Shown in pieces: positions 35,267-47,056 of a DNA stretch of 64,000 nucleotides; position 1 is the first letter of the stretch; every line of letters starts with the position of its first letter. The position numbers and the translations under genes are program-made. The notes beneath the pieces are model-generated. The model was given only the letters and a program-made list of their open reading frames with translations. It did not search any database and had not been told where the DNA came from. Source of the stretch: Brugia malayi (lineage: Eukaryota; Nematoda; Chromadorea; Rhabditida; Onchocercidae); NCBI RefSeq assembly GCF_000002995.4, contig NW_025062479.1, positions 18,100,721-18,164,720 on the forward strand, read 5' to 3'.

Positions 35267-38200
35267 ATGGTGCACATTAAAGTAGGTATTCGTTTTTTAT
35301 TTCCAGTCTTTTCTACATTTAGTGGTCGTTTTGAAGTAAATAAGTTTTATGTATTACTGTGCGTTGATGTAATATATATGGCCTAGATCTGACTTTTAAG
35401 AAAATTCCAAAAGGGGGTTCACTAGTTCACTACACCAAATTTTTTCGTCTCAAATGAGTGCTGGAGCGTTAATCTTATAGGAAGAAACACCCATTTTTTA
35501 TATTAATCTATTTGCTGTTTAAATTATAATTGAGTGAAACTCTTTTTTATTATGAGACAGCATCTTCAGTTTTCAGATAACATTCAGTGAGTTCAATTTA
35601 TTGTAGGATTGCAGTGGAATTGACTTGTTGTCGGGAACTAGTTCTGAATCCAAAGGCAGCGACTACTCGATAGACGAAGAGAAAATAGTCAAGAAACGGA
35701 ATAAAAATGCGAAAGATGCTGGCAGTAATGTCTGTGGTTTAAATGCTAATTTGACGTCTGAAGGTTCCATTTTTAATTATCGTGGTACGAATTCATCTGG
35801 AAGTTTGCAAATATTTGGACTAAACTTAATTATTTATTAATCGTAGATTACAGAAATGTAGAGTAAGTTATAAATTTGGCTTCCTATACGACTTAATTTA
35901 AGTGTCTAAGAATTAAAATCTTAATGTTATAAAAAGCAAGGGTAATATTAATCTTGCAATCTTGTAGTAATGTTTGCTCTCACTTGACCCTTCAGATCGT
36001 TTAGTTTGTAATTATGGTAATGACTTCATGCATTTTAAAAATTGAGTATAATACAGTAGAAAAATTCACGAAGTGCTTTAAGAGATATGTATAACTTCTA
36101 GAATTCTTTTCATTTGGCGAGAACACTAGTAGCGATAATAATATGGACGAGGAATTGGAAAAATGGATTGTCGCACCAAGGATTTCAACAAGTTTTTCAT
36201 GTAAATCTCTACTTTTGAAAGACTTCTGTAGATTGAGTTGATACTTTGGCTGCACTTTCCAGCGTTTTATCTCCCTCACCTAAACCTTGTTCCTTCGTGT
36301 ATGAAACCATTAATTTGGAAGAACGCAGTTAAACTGCGAAATATGATTAGATTATTTGAGATAGTCACTAGAAGATAGATATTTGCCTCTCTAAATTATT
36401 CTCATTCTTTACCGTTCTTAACTCATAATACTGTATTCTAAGCGATCGGAATTTATATATTTTAAGTAATTATCATAGCTTCTTTAGAACTTTCAATTAA
36501 TTTTGTGTTTATTTAGATGGCGAGGATAGATCTCTACATTCATCGAAAACAACGAAAAATAAGGAAAGGACAAAACAGTTTCAGATGGAAATTTTTTTTG
36601 CATCGATCATTGAAATGCTGTGCGACGGTGAATTTGAGGGTTTGAATATTCAGTTTCGGGAAGGTATAATTCTCGCTTATGTTAGGATTAGCACAGCTTT
36701 TGAAATTTGTGTGTTTCCTCGCTCAAATCTATTTAGATGCCATAATTTTTGGATGATAAAAGATACTTACTGGATCATGTGATTGTTTTAGTTTTGAGGC
36801 AGGTTGCTGGACACTTTATCCATTCTTCATATCTCTCCGAAGATTATGGAGCATTTCGCATCGCAATTAGGAGGAGAATAACGGAAGCTTTGAATGCTGC
36901 TACAAACCTGAAAATCGGAAAAAGGTATAGTACCCTCGTGCCTGTGTTAAAAATATTTATGCAGAAAAGTGATTGTTCTTTAATCAATATATAATGTCGC
37001 TGTACTGAAGAAAATTCATTTCAGATTTTTTTTTTAAAAATAATCCATTTTAGGAATGTTTTCACTTCATGTCTATTTTAAGAGGGAAAACACCCAAATA
37101 ATTTGGAGTTTGATTGCAGTTTAACCGTTAATAATCCTGAAAAAAGGAATTATTTTTTATCCAGCCGATATAGCGTCGATTTCAAAGAAATCAGGAGCAT
37201 TGGACGTGGAGGCTTTGGAGAAGTTTTTCATGTAGTGCTTGGACCTTAAATTTCTTAAGTATTAGGACATGCTTAATTTATGAGAAAAATGAACTTGTGG
37301 GTAAATTTATGAGAAAAAACCGTAGGTGTATAAATTTTGCTTTTAAAACTTAATTGGACGGAGACATTTCTGCCATGTTCATTTTTTTTTTTTTCCTTTC
37401 AAGTAAAATTAGAGTGAGATTTTATAGGTTGGAGAAACTCTTTTCAGCATAAGTTTTCGTTTAAGGTACATTCTAATATTGATGATTGCGATTATGCTAT
37501 AAAAAAAATTCAGTTCAACTTGAGGATGTCTAAGCCGGTGGCGAAAGTTAGTTATCTCAATGAGTAATTTCAAAAGCGAATAAAATTTCTGTAATACATT
37601 ATAACTCAAACTTCAAAGATTGATTTTGAGAAAGTGTGAATCTTTATTTTAGCTTTCAAAATTCATCAAATTGTAGATTGTCAATGAAGTTCGCTTGCTA
37701 GCAGTTGTTCAACACAGGAATATTGTGCGATATTATGGAGCTTGGCTGGAGTTGCAAGATCTACAAACATCGTCATGCGAAGATAAGGATGAATATTCTA
37801 ATGAAGAGTGAGTAAGGTCGTTGTTCTTTTTTATTTTAAATGTTATTTTCTCCAAATGCGGTGTTGTTTCCGAATTTTGTTGTTTTTACTATCAGTAGTT
37901 TTGTGGTTCAAATAAAATTTAAAATTAAGGGAGGAAGTTGTTCAGAAGAATTCATCTAAAGAAGAAAGAAAAACTATTTCTTTGGCAGTTAATGATTACT
38001 CAAAACTTGCTCAGATGGTATGCATTGCCTCACAAAAGATTGCATTTTTTTTTCAAGATTTTTTTCTTTTTCTTTAAATATTTTTGCACAAGATGGCTTT
38101 TTGTTCAAAACCATAAAATTCGTCATTTTTATACAGAGATTTTTTTCTTTGATTTAGGCTGGGAAGGGTAATTCCAGAAAGGAATTTAGCACAATTCCTG

Positions 38201-40970
38201 TAAAACGAGATCGTTTTTGGACGCAGGAATCTCCATTCATTTCGAGTTCAACGGTTTCAAGAGGGTGGAAAATGAATCAGAGTGTTTCTCCCAATGAAAG
38301 CTTAACGATTGCAAGAGGAAGTGCGAGGACTGATCCAGTAAATCTAATGCTACCTCACTCGGTGAGCGGAATTCATTGATTCTGAAATTGAAGTTTTCTG
38401 CATCGAGAAATTTATTTTTAGGGTACTGCAGTTATGTTTGTACAGATGGAACTTTGTTCACGCACTCTAAATGATTATTTTGCTGAACGAAATGCCGGTA
38501 TGTTTTTTATTCTCATTTTCTGAAGATCGTTATTGATCGCTCGACTGGAGTGTTAAAAAGGGTTGCAAAAGGGTTTTTAAATGTATGCCGTTAGATCAAA
38601 TTCGTTGCAGAAATCAGGCCGAAAATAGATCGACAGCTGAATAGAAACATTATGAAGCAACTAATGTCTGCCGTGACTCACTTACATTCCAAAAAAATTA
38701 TCCACCGAGATATCAAAGTTTGTTTTGTTCTGTTAAACTTCAGAAAATAGTTGGTTATCGTTTTATGTAAAATTCCAAAAAATAAGCCCGAAAAAGCAAC
38801 GATCTGGTGTTTTTTATTGTAGCTTAGCTTTATTTTAATTTCATTTGATTGGTTTTGTCTCATTTCTATGTTTGTAAAAAATAATTTTGTGCAAATGGAC
38901 GTTCGAAGCGCGAACTATCTGAGCAAACTATCTGCGTCAACTTATAACTCATACATGTATTATACCAGTAACTTTTTTTGATTGATGAACTCTTGAATTT
39001 TTCGACATTGTAATCTCGCAATTATATTTTGTTTAACATCATAATACATTGATTTTTGATTGAAATTATTAAGACTCAAAATTTATATTACAGCAATCTG
39101 AAATATAATTTAATTTGGTGAATCTTCAGATTTTGCTAGGAAAATTAAGTATCTGGCCCAATTGGTAAAGTAGTACTTTAATCATACTTCTTGATGGGGT
39201 GTGATCATTTTTTCGAATTTAATTGTTCAAACTACTAAATTCATGCTTAATGACATTGGATCCATTCTAATATTGATATCAATGTTTGAATGTAATTTGG
39301 TTTCAGCCGAGCAATATTTTCCTTCGTAACGAGAGTTCTCCAATTCCATCTGTACTTTTGGGCGATTTTGGACTAGCATGCCTACATTAAAGTAAAGTAG
39401 TTTACAGTGCTGCAGTTACTGAAAGTGAGACAACAACTACACACAGCTTAGGTGTTGGTACTTCCGTATACGCAGCACCCGAACAACAGAATTCTACTGT
39501 ATACGATAGTGCAGTGAGTGATTGTTATTATTTCTTTACGTGGAATTTAGGATATTTTATTTGTATGATTAATAATTCTGAACAGTTATGATTTAACTTC
39601 CACTGAGAGTCATAAAAGCCATGAATCCATATATAAACTGTTCAATATTCAGTTTTGATTACTCCTAAAGTGTTTTGACAATTTTAGATTTCAGCAATCC
39701 CGAAATTTCCACAATTTTCTATCTAGTTAAATTTTTGATTTAGAAGGATATAAAAATGGGCTGGAGATATATTTTAACCATCTCAGGTAGATATCTACAG
39801 CGCTGGAATTGTGTTTTTTGAACTATGTATTCCATTTGGTACACAAATGGAGCGATTAGAAGCTATTGGGGAATTGAAGAAAGGAAAACTAACCGAGGAA
39901 TTCAATACTTCTTTTCCCGACGAGGTTCACCATTTGCTGATTTTGTGGCTGAAAAAAGTAATGCCAGTCTATCATTTCGTCAGTATTATTTCTATTCAAG
40001 TTTTTCAATGTTTTTACAATTTATCATAGCACTTATATATCCTGATTATATTCCCAAGGCTTTCTTCACCAAGTTCATCCAATCCTCTATTTTTCACTGT
40101 TGAATGCAGATAGAAGAGACTAAAATAAAAATCTAAAGGCATTTTCAATACATCCATTATCTCGTCATTTTCATCATGAGCGTTACCACATGAGTGAAAA
40201 TTTTTAATTTTTAATTAACTTTCAGTAAGCTGATAATCATACGTAGTGAATATCCGTATCCGTGTAGAATAATAGTGTGAATTCAAAGTATTTAGCTTAT
40301 GATACATAGCCTAAATAGTTGGCTACGAGATTTATGTTTGAATTCGATGATACCAAGAACATTGCACTGAAAAACCTATCGATAGGATATTTTAACTAAT
40401 TATAAAACTCATAAAGCTAATCAAAAACATTTTTCTTCTAACAAATGTGCAAGGCCTCGTTATATTAGTCGTTTCTTTCGACCATTTCCACCATTATTAC
40501 ATAATGCAACGACCGTTATATCCATCAATGAAATGTAGTGCTACGTCAATGTTGCCGAATGGTGCATTTAGAGTTGGCGCATTATCTTTTAGGTTGCTGG
40601 AGAAGCAGAGTAAAGCTTTATCGGAGTTCGAAGGGCTTTTGTCGGTTTCCACTTTAGTTTCATGATGGAGTGGAAGATTTGCAAAACGGACTAATCGAGA
40701 ATTTTAATTGCTTATCACAGCGCAGTTTGTTTAATACTTTACCATTCTACTGACTAACAGTTGTTGATCATTGTCTTCTTTCAGGCTAATTTGATTAAAG
40801 AAATGTGTAAAGAAGATCCACAGGAACGAATTCATGCTTTTGAAATTACCTCTAAACTTGGTAAAATTGGAGAAAATGTGGAATCTCTTAAGAATCGTAT
40901 CGAAGAACTTGAAAAAGAAATTGTACGACTGAGGAACCTTTTACTCGATAATAATATTACGGAAATTTGA
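35267..40970 (+). pseudogene. HRI-type eIF2alpha kinase (EIF2AK1-like) with one in-frame stop
   Basis: Fourteen exons close in phase to 593 codons (human HRI 630): 35267-35281, 35607-35763, 36517-36663, 36792-36924, 37120-37231, 37466-37546, 37677-37807, 37930-38017, 38158-38361, 38422-38497, 38611-38717, 39307-39513, 39787-39924, 40785-40970. The kinase phosphorylates eIF2alpha and lowers translation under stress. Seen: glycine loop IGRGGFGEV, lysine in YAIKKIQ, a kinase insert of about 110 residues (37740-38400), HRDIKPSN, GDFGLAC, VGTSVYAAPEQ, YSAGIVFFELCIPFGTQMER and a C-terminal coiled coil (ESLKNRIEELEKEIVRL). FGTQMER plus the coiled coil point to HRI rather than GCN2 or PEK. Codon 39388-39390 is TAA, six residues after GDFGLA, where the family has coding sequence. 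No other lesion is visible. No Cys-Pro haem motif is seen. It is listed as a pseudogene only because of that stop; sequencing error or polymorphism is equally possible. Confidence 0.8.
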
Positions 40971-42580
40971 ATATATCTAGCAATTGCAATTGGTTGCTCT
41001 TATTGCTTCTTGGGAATACTCTCACTCAAGGTTATGTCAAAAGTTATGTCGCATTTTGTCTTAACTTTGCTCAACTTTATTTAGTTTTGTTTTTAGGGAA
41101 TAATTGCTTACTTTTCTTGCAATAGTAAATTAACACTGGACAACTAGTGCGATGTTTACATGTCCCTTATTTCATCGTCAGTTGATCTTACATCATGTTG
41201 AATAGGTAGCAAAGTTGTATTGCTTGATAATCATTCTTCCTTATTATTTTAAGTATCGAGTTGGTCTCTTTTATTATGTTATTCCCTCTCTTGTTGGGTT
41301 ATGATTACGTTGTTTAGGTATGATTTTATCTGAAAATGTTGAAGTTCAGTTCTAATGTTAGTCTTATCAAAATGTGCTATTCGGTCTGTATCGTTCTACA
41401 ATAACTCATGGTCTGGCCTCGTGAAAACTAGGTTTGGAATAATAAAAAGAGAAGATAAGGAAGCAAATCATGTCCAAAATAGTACAGGAATTTCTAAAAA
41501 TTGTTTCTAGGGATTTTTTTTCTAATAAAGTTATTTTAATTTCGTCGATTTTATCCTTTTCATCAGTAATATTTATCATATCTTTTTTTCCTTCGCTTGT
41601 ATGAGATTTTCTAAGCTAGAAATAAAAAACTGTCCATTAAAAATGATTTGTATCTTCATTCAGAAGGGATTGCGAAGATTATGGTTTTTTTTTTTTTTTT
41701 TGATTATGAATAAAATTTTTATATCATGGTGCACTTGTCGTAGTGTGATTTCGGATTCGATAAAATATTTTGTTATATTTCTCACTTTAGGCAATAACAG
41801 TTGAGAGCTTTCGAGGCTTAGAGATCAGGTACACTTCAGACTATAACATTACCGAAGACTGTTTGTTTTGGATAACGGAGTAATTATAAAGCAAATATAT
41901 AAGAAATAGATGTATGTATTAGAGATATATGAGATTTCTCTAGAATTTTATATAAATTTTGAAACAATCAGAATCGAAGTGCTATCCCTCCCATCCACTT
42001 CGTACCGAATTTAAGTCTTTCCCTGTATAATGATGTCTTGCTCCCGCCCATTTCTCCATTTGCCCATCTGTTGACATATTTTTCCAGGGAGAAAAGGATG
42101 AAGAAGATGGAGGGTAAGTAAATGGAAATTTTGACAACACGACTGATATACTCTCTCTGATTTTCTCCTTTTTATATACTCCCTCTTCATGCCATGATTG
42201 ATTGCATCTTTTTTACACGTTTTAATTACCTAATAGTAGATGAGTTAACTGTTATCAAGATCTGAGTGTAATTTTCTAATGAGCACACAATAGACAACTA
42301 CGGTACTTATCATGCAACAATGTGTCACGCTCGCTCTCATCTTCACATTCTGTGGTATCATTGATATTGTATTGAATACTAGACTGATATCAGAAGGACT
42401 CATATTAATTATGCCATGAAGTAATTGGCACTAAATCAGGCCAAGTTATCATTTAACATACACGTTCTTATTTCTAGATTCTCGATAGATGCCAAAAAGT
42501 TTGATTTCACAGCTTTTTTTTCAATACAGATATGGATGTAAAAAGTTTAACTCCACTATTTTTTTTTTTCAATTCAGAAT
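40971..42580. other. Intergenic kinase to RabGGTB
   Basis: 1.6 kb with an AATAAA at 41441-41446 that may end the kinase transcript, T-runs near 41685, and at 42079-42113 an acceptor, ATG and GTAAGT donor that look like an alternative non-coding or uORF-bearing first exon of the next gene. No other gene is supported. Confidence 0.45.
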
Positions 42581-45500
42581 ATGGATATCTTTCTTGATTA
42601 TTGCCGTAAAGATGTGGTTATTAGTAAAGAAGCAGCTAGTGAATTGTTACTTACAAAGCACGTGGATTTCATCCACCACTGTGTCGAAAACAAAGAATCT
42701 TATGTAAGTGATTCGATTAGTTATTTGCGTACTTCACGTACCACGGTGTTTGCTAGTTCCAGAACTCCGACCTTTTATTTAACTTATATTTTTTTAGTAC
42801 TTGTATTTTAAAGTTTCTTATTACCTGAATCATAATGAATTTGTTTCATTAAAGTTCGAAATCGATATTATTGTGTTGGTATTAGAATCGATCGTGAAGA
42901 GTTGATCGTTACATCATCTGAAATGCAAAGGTCATTTTCTTTTGTACAAGTATTTCGTCAGGTTCCATGCTTTTAATTACAGGAAAATGTCACTACAGAA
43001 TATCTTCGAATGAGCGGTATCTATTGGTGCTTGCAAGCAATGGATATAATGAATCGATTGACTAAAATGGACACTAATGAGATTGCGAATTATGTGAAAC
43101 GATGTCAGCAACCAAATGGTGGCTTTGCGCCTGCTGAAGAACACGATGCCCACTTACTGCATACATTAAGTGCTGTGCAAGTAAACTTATGCTTATTGTT
43201 CTTTCAATTGTTATAGAAGCAAGTCCAAACAGAGTACACAAACATATGGCAATTTTGCATTTTATGAATCATGTTTAGGTATACTGAATTTCCATTCCAA
43301 TTTAAATTTTCATTCAGATGAATGCATATGAAATGCTCAAACATGATTAATAATAACTGATGAAAATATTTTTTTCATTTAAAAATCAAAGTAATATAAT
43401 TATTTAATTCACAAAATTCAAACGAATTAAGCCGTTTCCAATTGTGAAATGTGTATTATATCATTAAACGAAGCGTGTTGACGACTTCTGATGACCGACC
43501 CTGATGCACCTGTGACTTCTTTCTTCTAAAGGTTTCCTTTGAATCACCATCTGCCGCTGCGTAATCCACAGTTTGCCGCATGGAAATAAATATGCTAAGG
43601 AAAGATTACGTTGCGGTACTGGTCAAAAGAGAGATGATTGTAGAGCGAACATTGTGCAATGTAAATTAGTTCATCTGCTTGGGTTAGGAATTGATGATTG
43701 CATGCAATTACCTTGTACTTTGCATTTTCCTTGTACTTTTTGTTTTCCTCACCGCTTGCATATGAACTTACTGAAATATTTTGCCACCACTGATCATCGA
43801 GGTTCTTGTCATATGTTTTTTTATTGATCATCATTGACAGTAGCTTAAAATAGACCACTTATCTCCTGTATGTTTTCTTCCCATCTGTCTTTCTTGTTAT
43901 TTTGCTTCCTTGGAAGTCTTTTTGGGAATATAATCAGCCACGAATTCATATTTTGTGTTATGTTTTCTTTGCATCTCCCATTAATTTTTTTTTTTTTTTT
44001 TAAGGAAATAAAACTTGATTCATAAGAGATAAATTAACTTCTGGAAAATCTTGAAAATATCCAGAACCATGAAATTAACTATGAACCTTAACTGTATAGA
44101 AGACATAATGGAATTTTCATATAACTGTTTTCAAAGAGATGCCTGTATTGGGACATTTCAGATAATGGTAATGTTGGGTAAGTTGGACGAAATTGATACA
44201 GATGCGGTATCCTGCTATGTTGCATCATTACAAAATGAAGATGGAAGCTTTGGTGGCGATGAATACAATGAGATTGATACTCGCTTTTCGTTCTGTGCAC
44301 TGGCTACACTTCATCTAATTGTAAGCCATAAAGTTTAAACATAATGACAAATTTACTTACATAGAGATCTCCCTCTATAAAATGGAATAACTAGTAAGAA
44401 AGTATGAATTATATATAGCAAAGAAATTCACTGAGCATGCGAAAGTTTTTTTTTTTTTTTTTTTATGAAAGGCAAATTTTTTAAAAATCAATGGAAATAA
44501 AGAAAGCTGTGATTCATCTTTTCTTGTTATTAAATTATTTTCTTCAAATATGTGTGTATGTGGAATCCTTAGTTAGATGTAAATAATGGGTTTCTGTTCA
44601 TTTTAGGGGAAGTTGGAGAACTCAATAAATGTTGGAAAAGCTGTTGATTATATTCTTAATTGTTACAATTTCGATGGTGGATTTGGAACCAGACCTGGTT
44701 CAGAAAGCCATGCCGGACAGGTTTGCAACCATAATTATTCTGACCTCAGTGATATACTTGAAATTTAATTTAAATAATATTAAGAATGATAAATTTTTTA
44801 TCAGGTATATTGTTGTTTGGGAAGCTTGGCGATAGCAGATTGCTTAGAAATGATCGATACTCAGCGAACAGCTCGGTGGCTGGCCGAGAGACAATGTCGA
44901 TCAGGTGGCCTGAATGGTGTGTTTGATTTTAGAGATTTTGTTCGGTTTATGTTATAGTAAAGTTCTATATTGCTTCCAGCTTGAAAGAATAATAATAATT
45001 TTTTTTAAAGGAACAAATAGAAAACTTATGTATCTCTCTCATTACAGAATGAGAGTTGCTTAGATTGTTCAAATTTTTTTGCAGTGAATGAGTTTTCTGT
45101 AAACATTTTAGAAAATATGAAGCGTTCAGTCAACAAAACGAAAATGATTAAAACATAATTTTATACTGATCAGAAAAAAAGGAAAGATTGAAAATGCATA
45201 GGATGGTTGTGAGAGGTTAAACATCAGAGTTCAACGCAAAATGTTGTTAACTCCGTAGCATGTCGCCGAGTTATATTTGAAATTGAAAAAATAAGGGATA
45301 CAGTTCTCAGCTTCCTGAGCGAAATATACTTTATTTAATTGAACATAATCTTTCCTATAATGAATATGAGTTATTCAAATTACCGGTGTAAAGAGAGATT
45401 TAGCAGCAACTAATGACATAATGTATTATACTATTACTGTTGTTGTATTACATTAGTTGATCCCTGCAGAGTGAGTGAAAGGAGTGAAGGCATCACCAGA

Positions 45501-47056
45501 TAATAACCTGACACCACTTTCATTGAATGATTTACTGCATATCCCTGCTGCTTCCCTTCTTCTTGTTAACTATCTTGTCATTCCCTTACAAGCCATTATT
45601 AAATCACCAAACTCTGCATTTAAGGGCATTATACAGTTACCGACAAGTGTAGTAGTTATTGCAAAGTTTGTTAGATTTCATAGGGAAGGTACGGTGGCCT
45701 TTTCAGAAGTTGTAAAAGACTTTGGTTAAGAATATGTAATACGTTCACTTTCCCTCCGCATTCTATGCTTCTCAATTTTTGTTTCATCTCAACAATAGTA
45801 ATTATTTCAAGTAGTTTGTCATAATTAGTTCTTCTGAAATTATTTGAGCTGCAATTTGAAAAGCTGCTGTATAATGTTAGTTGAAATCATTTTAATGTTT
45901 TTCACGAAACAGTAGAATGTATGACTGTGATATTCTTTAAGAGAAAGGAATTTTTTTTCCTGTGTTTGCATTATAAGTGTAGGTTGTTTTTTGAATTGGT
46001 TCAAGGTGACCTTTGCGAAATGATGCTGATGGAGATGTTTGTACTAAGAGGATAACCAATAAAGGGCACGTGGCGTGAAACATAATAAATTAAAATAGTT
46101 GTCCTTTACCACTGTTCATCTAACTGTGCATAAATGTTACATTCTCTTTTAAAGGGCTATACGATTTACGCATCATTATGCGCATTATCGGACATGTCAT
46201 CAACAACAGTGAATAAGGAGAAAAGGGGAAGAATAGAAATATTCATTAAAGTTGTTACAGTGTCTCTAAAGTACTTACTTCCTGTTATATCTTCTAATAT
46301 ATATAAACAAACTGATTGCAATCAGGAAATACTTAATGAGATACATTTTGTTAATGTATAAAGAAATGTTCGTGGGAAATGTCTAATATTCATTTGCACT
46401 AGGCAGTAAAAAATGAACAGATGTACATAAAGTTCTGTTTATCTGTATAACTGAGACCGATGTTGTTTTGATCTTGTTGATTTTTGATGAAAATTTTTAG
46501 GTAGACCAGAGAAATTACCTGATGTTTGTTATTCGTGGTGGGTACTTGCATCACTGAAAATACTTGGACGATTACACTGGATTGATAATGTTAGTAACAC
46601 TTCCAAGATTATTACTTAGCATAGTAAACTTTTGTGATTTATTTATTAAATTTGGCAGTTGTTTCAGAAATCAATGATAAAATTCATATTAGCTTGTCAG
46701 GACAACGATGGCGGTTTCGCTGATAGACCGGGAGATGTGGTAGGTCAATATTTCATTTCGCATTTATGGTGGTGCAGTTTTTCAGTATAAAAATGAGTTC
46801 ATTTATTGATCATGGTGCATCTTGGTCTATTTCTCCTTTCCTGAAAAGATTTACTGTTGACTGCATAGTTTTAGTAATTATGCCAGTCTTCTTATCAGAA
46901 ATGTCTTTTTAGCCTTTTTTTTAGACTGATCCTTTCCATACAGTTTTTGGTCTAGCAGGATTGAGCTTACTTGGTGCTTACAGTAAATCATTGGCAGCAG
47001 TCGACCCTGTATTTTGCATGGGGAAAAAATGCCTTGGTGATTTATCTATCTGTTAA
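42581..47056 (+). CDS. Rab geranylgeranyltransferase beta subunit (RABGGTB)
   Basis: Catalytic subunit of GGTase II, which with the alpha subunit and REP adds geranylgeranyl groups to the C-terminal cysteines of Rab GTPases. Eight exons close in phase: 42581-42703, 42983-43180, 44162-44320, 44607-44720, 44805-44916, 46501-46589, 46668-46739, 46925-47056, giving 332 residues (human 331). Prenyltransferase repeats are evident: [83 protein letters not shown] and [15 protein letters not shown]. Zinc ligands fit Asp and Cys of PDVCYSWW and His of DPFHTVFG. The start follows a strong acceptor (TTCAATTCAG|AAT) that looks like an SL site. Introns 2 and 5 are about 1.0 and 1.6 kb. The C-terminus is slightly shorter than the human protein. 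Confidence 0.96.

Noticed and set aside
39391..39406. A 16-bp GT...AG segment (GTAAAGTAGTTTACAG) next to the stop in the kinase gene
   Set aside because: Far too short for a spliceosomal intron, would break the frame, and would not remove the TAA.
43573..43858. Overlapping 84- and 87-codon frames on both strands in RabGGTB intron 2
   Set aside because: Neither shows a domain or splice partner; the two frames overlap on opposite strands and look random.
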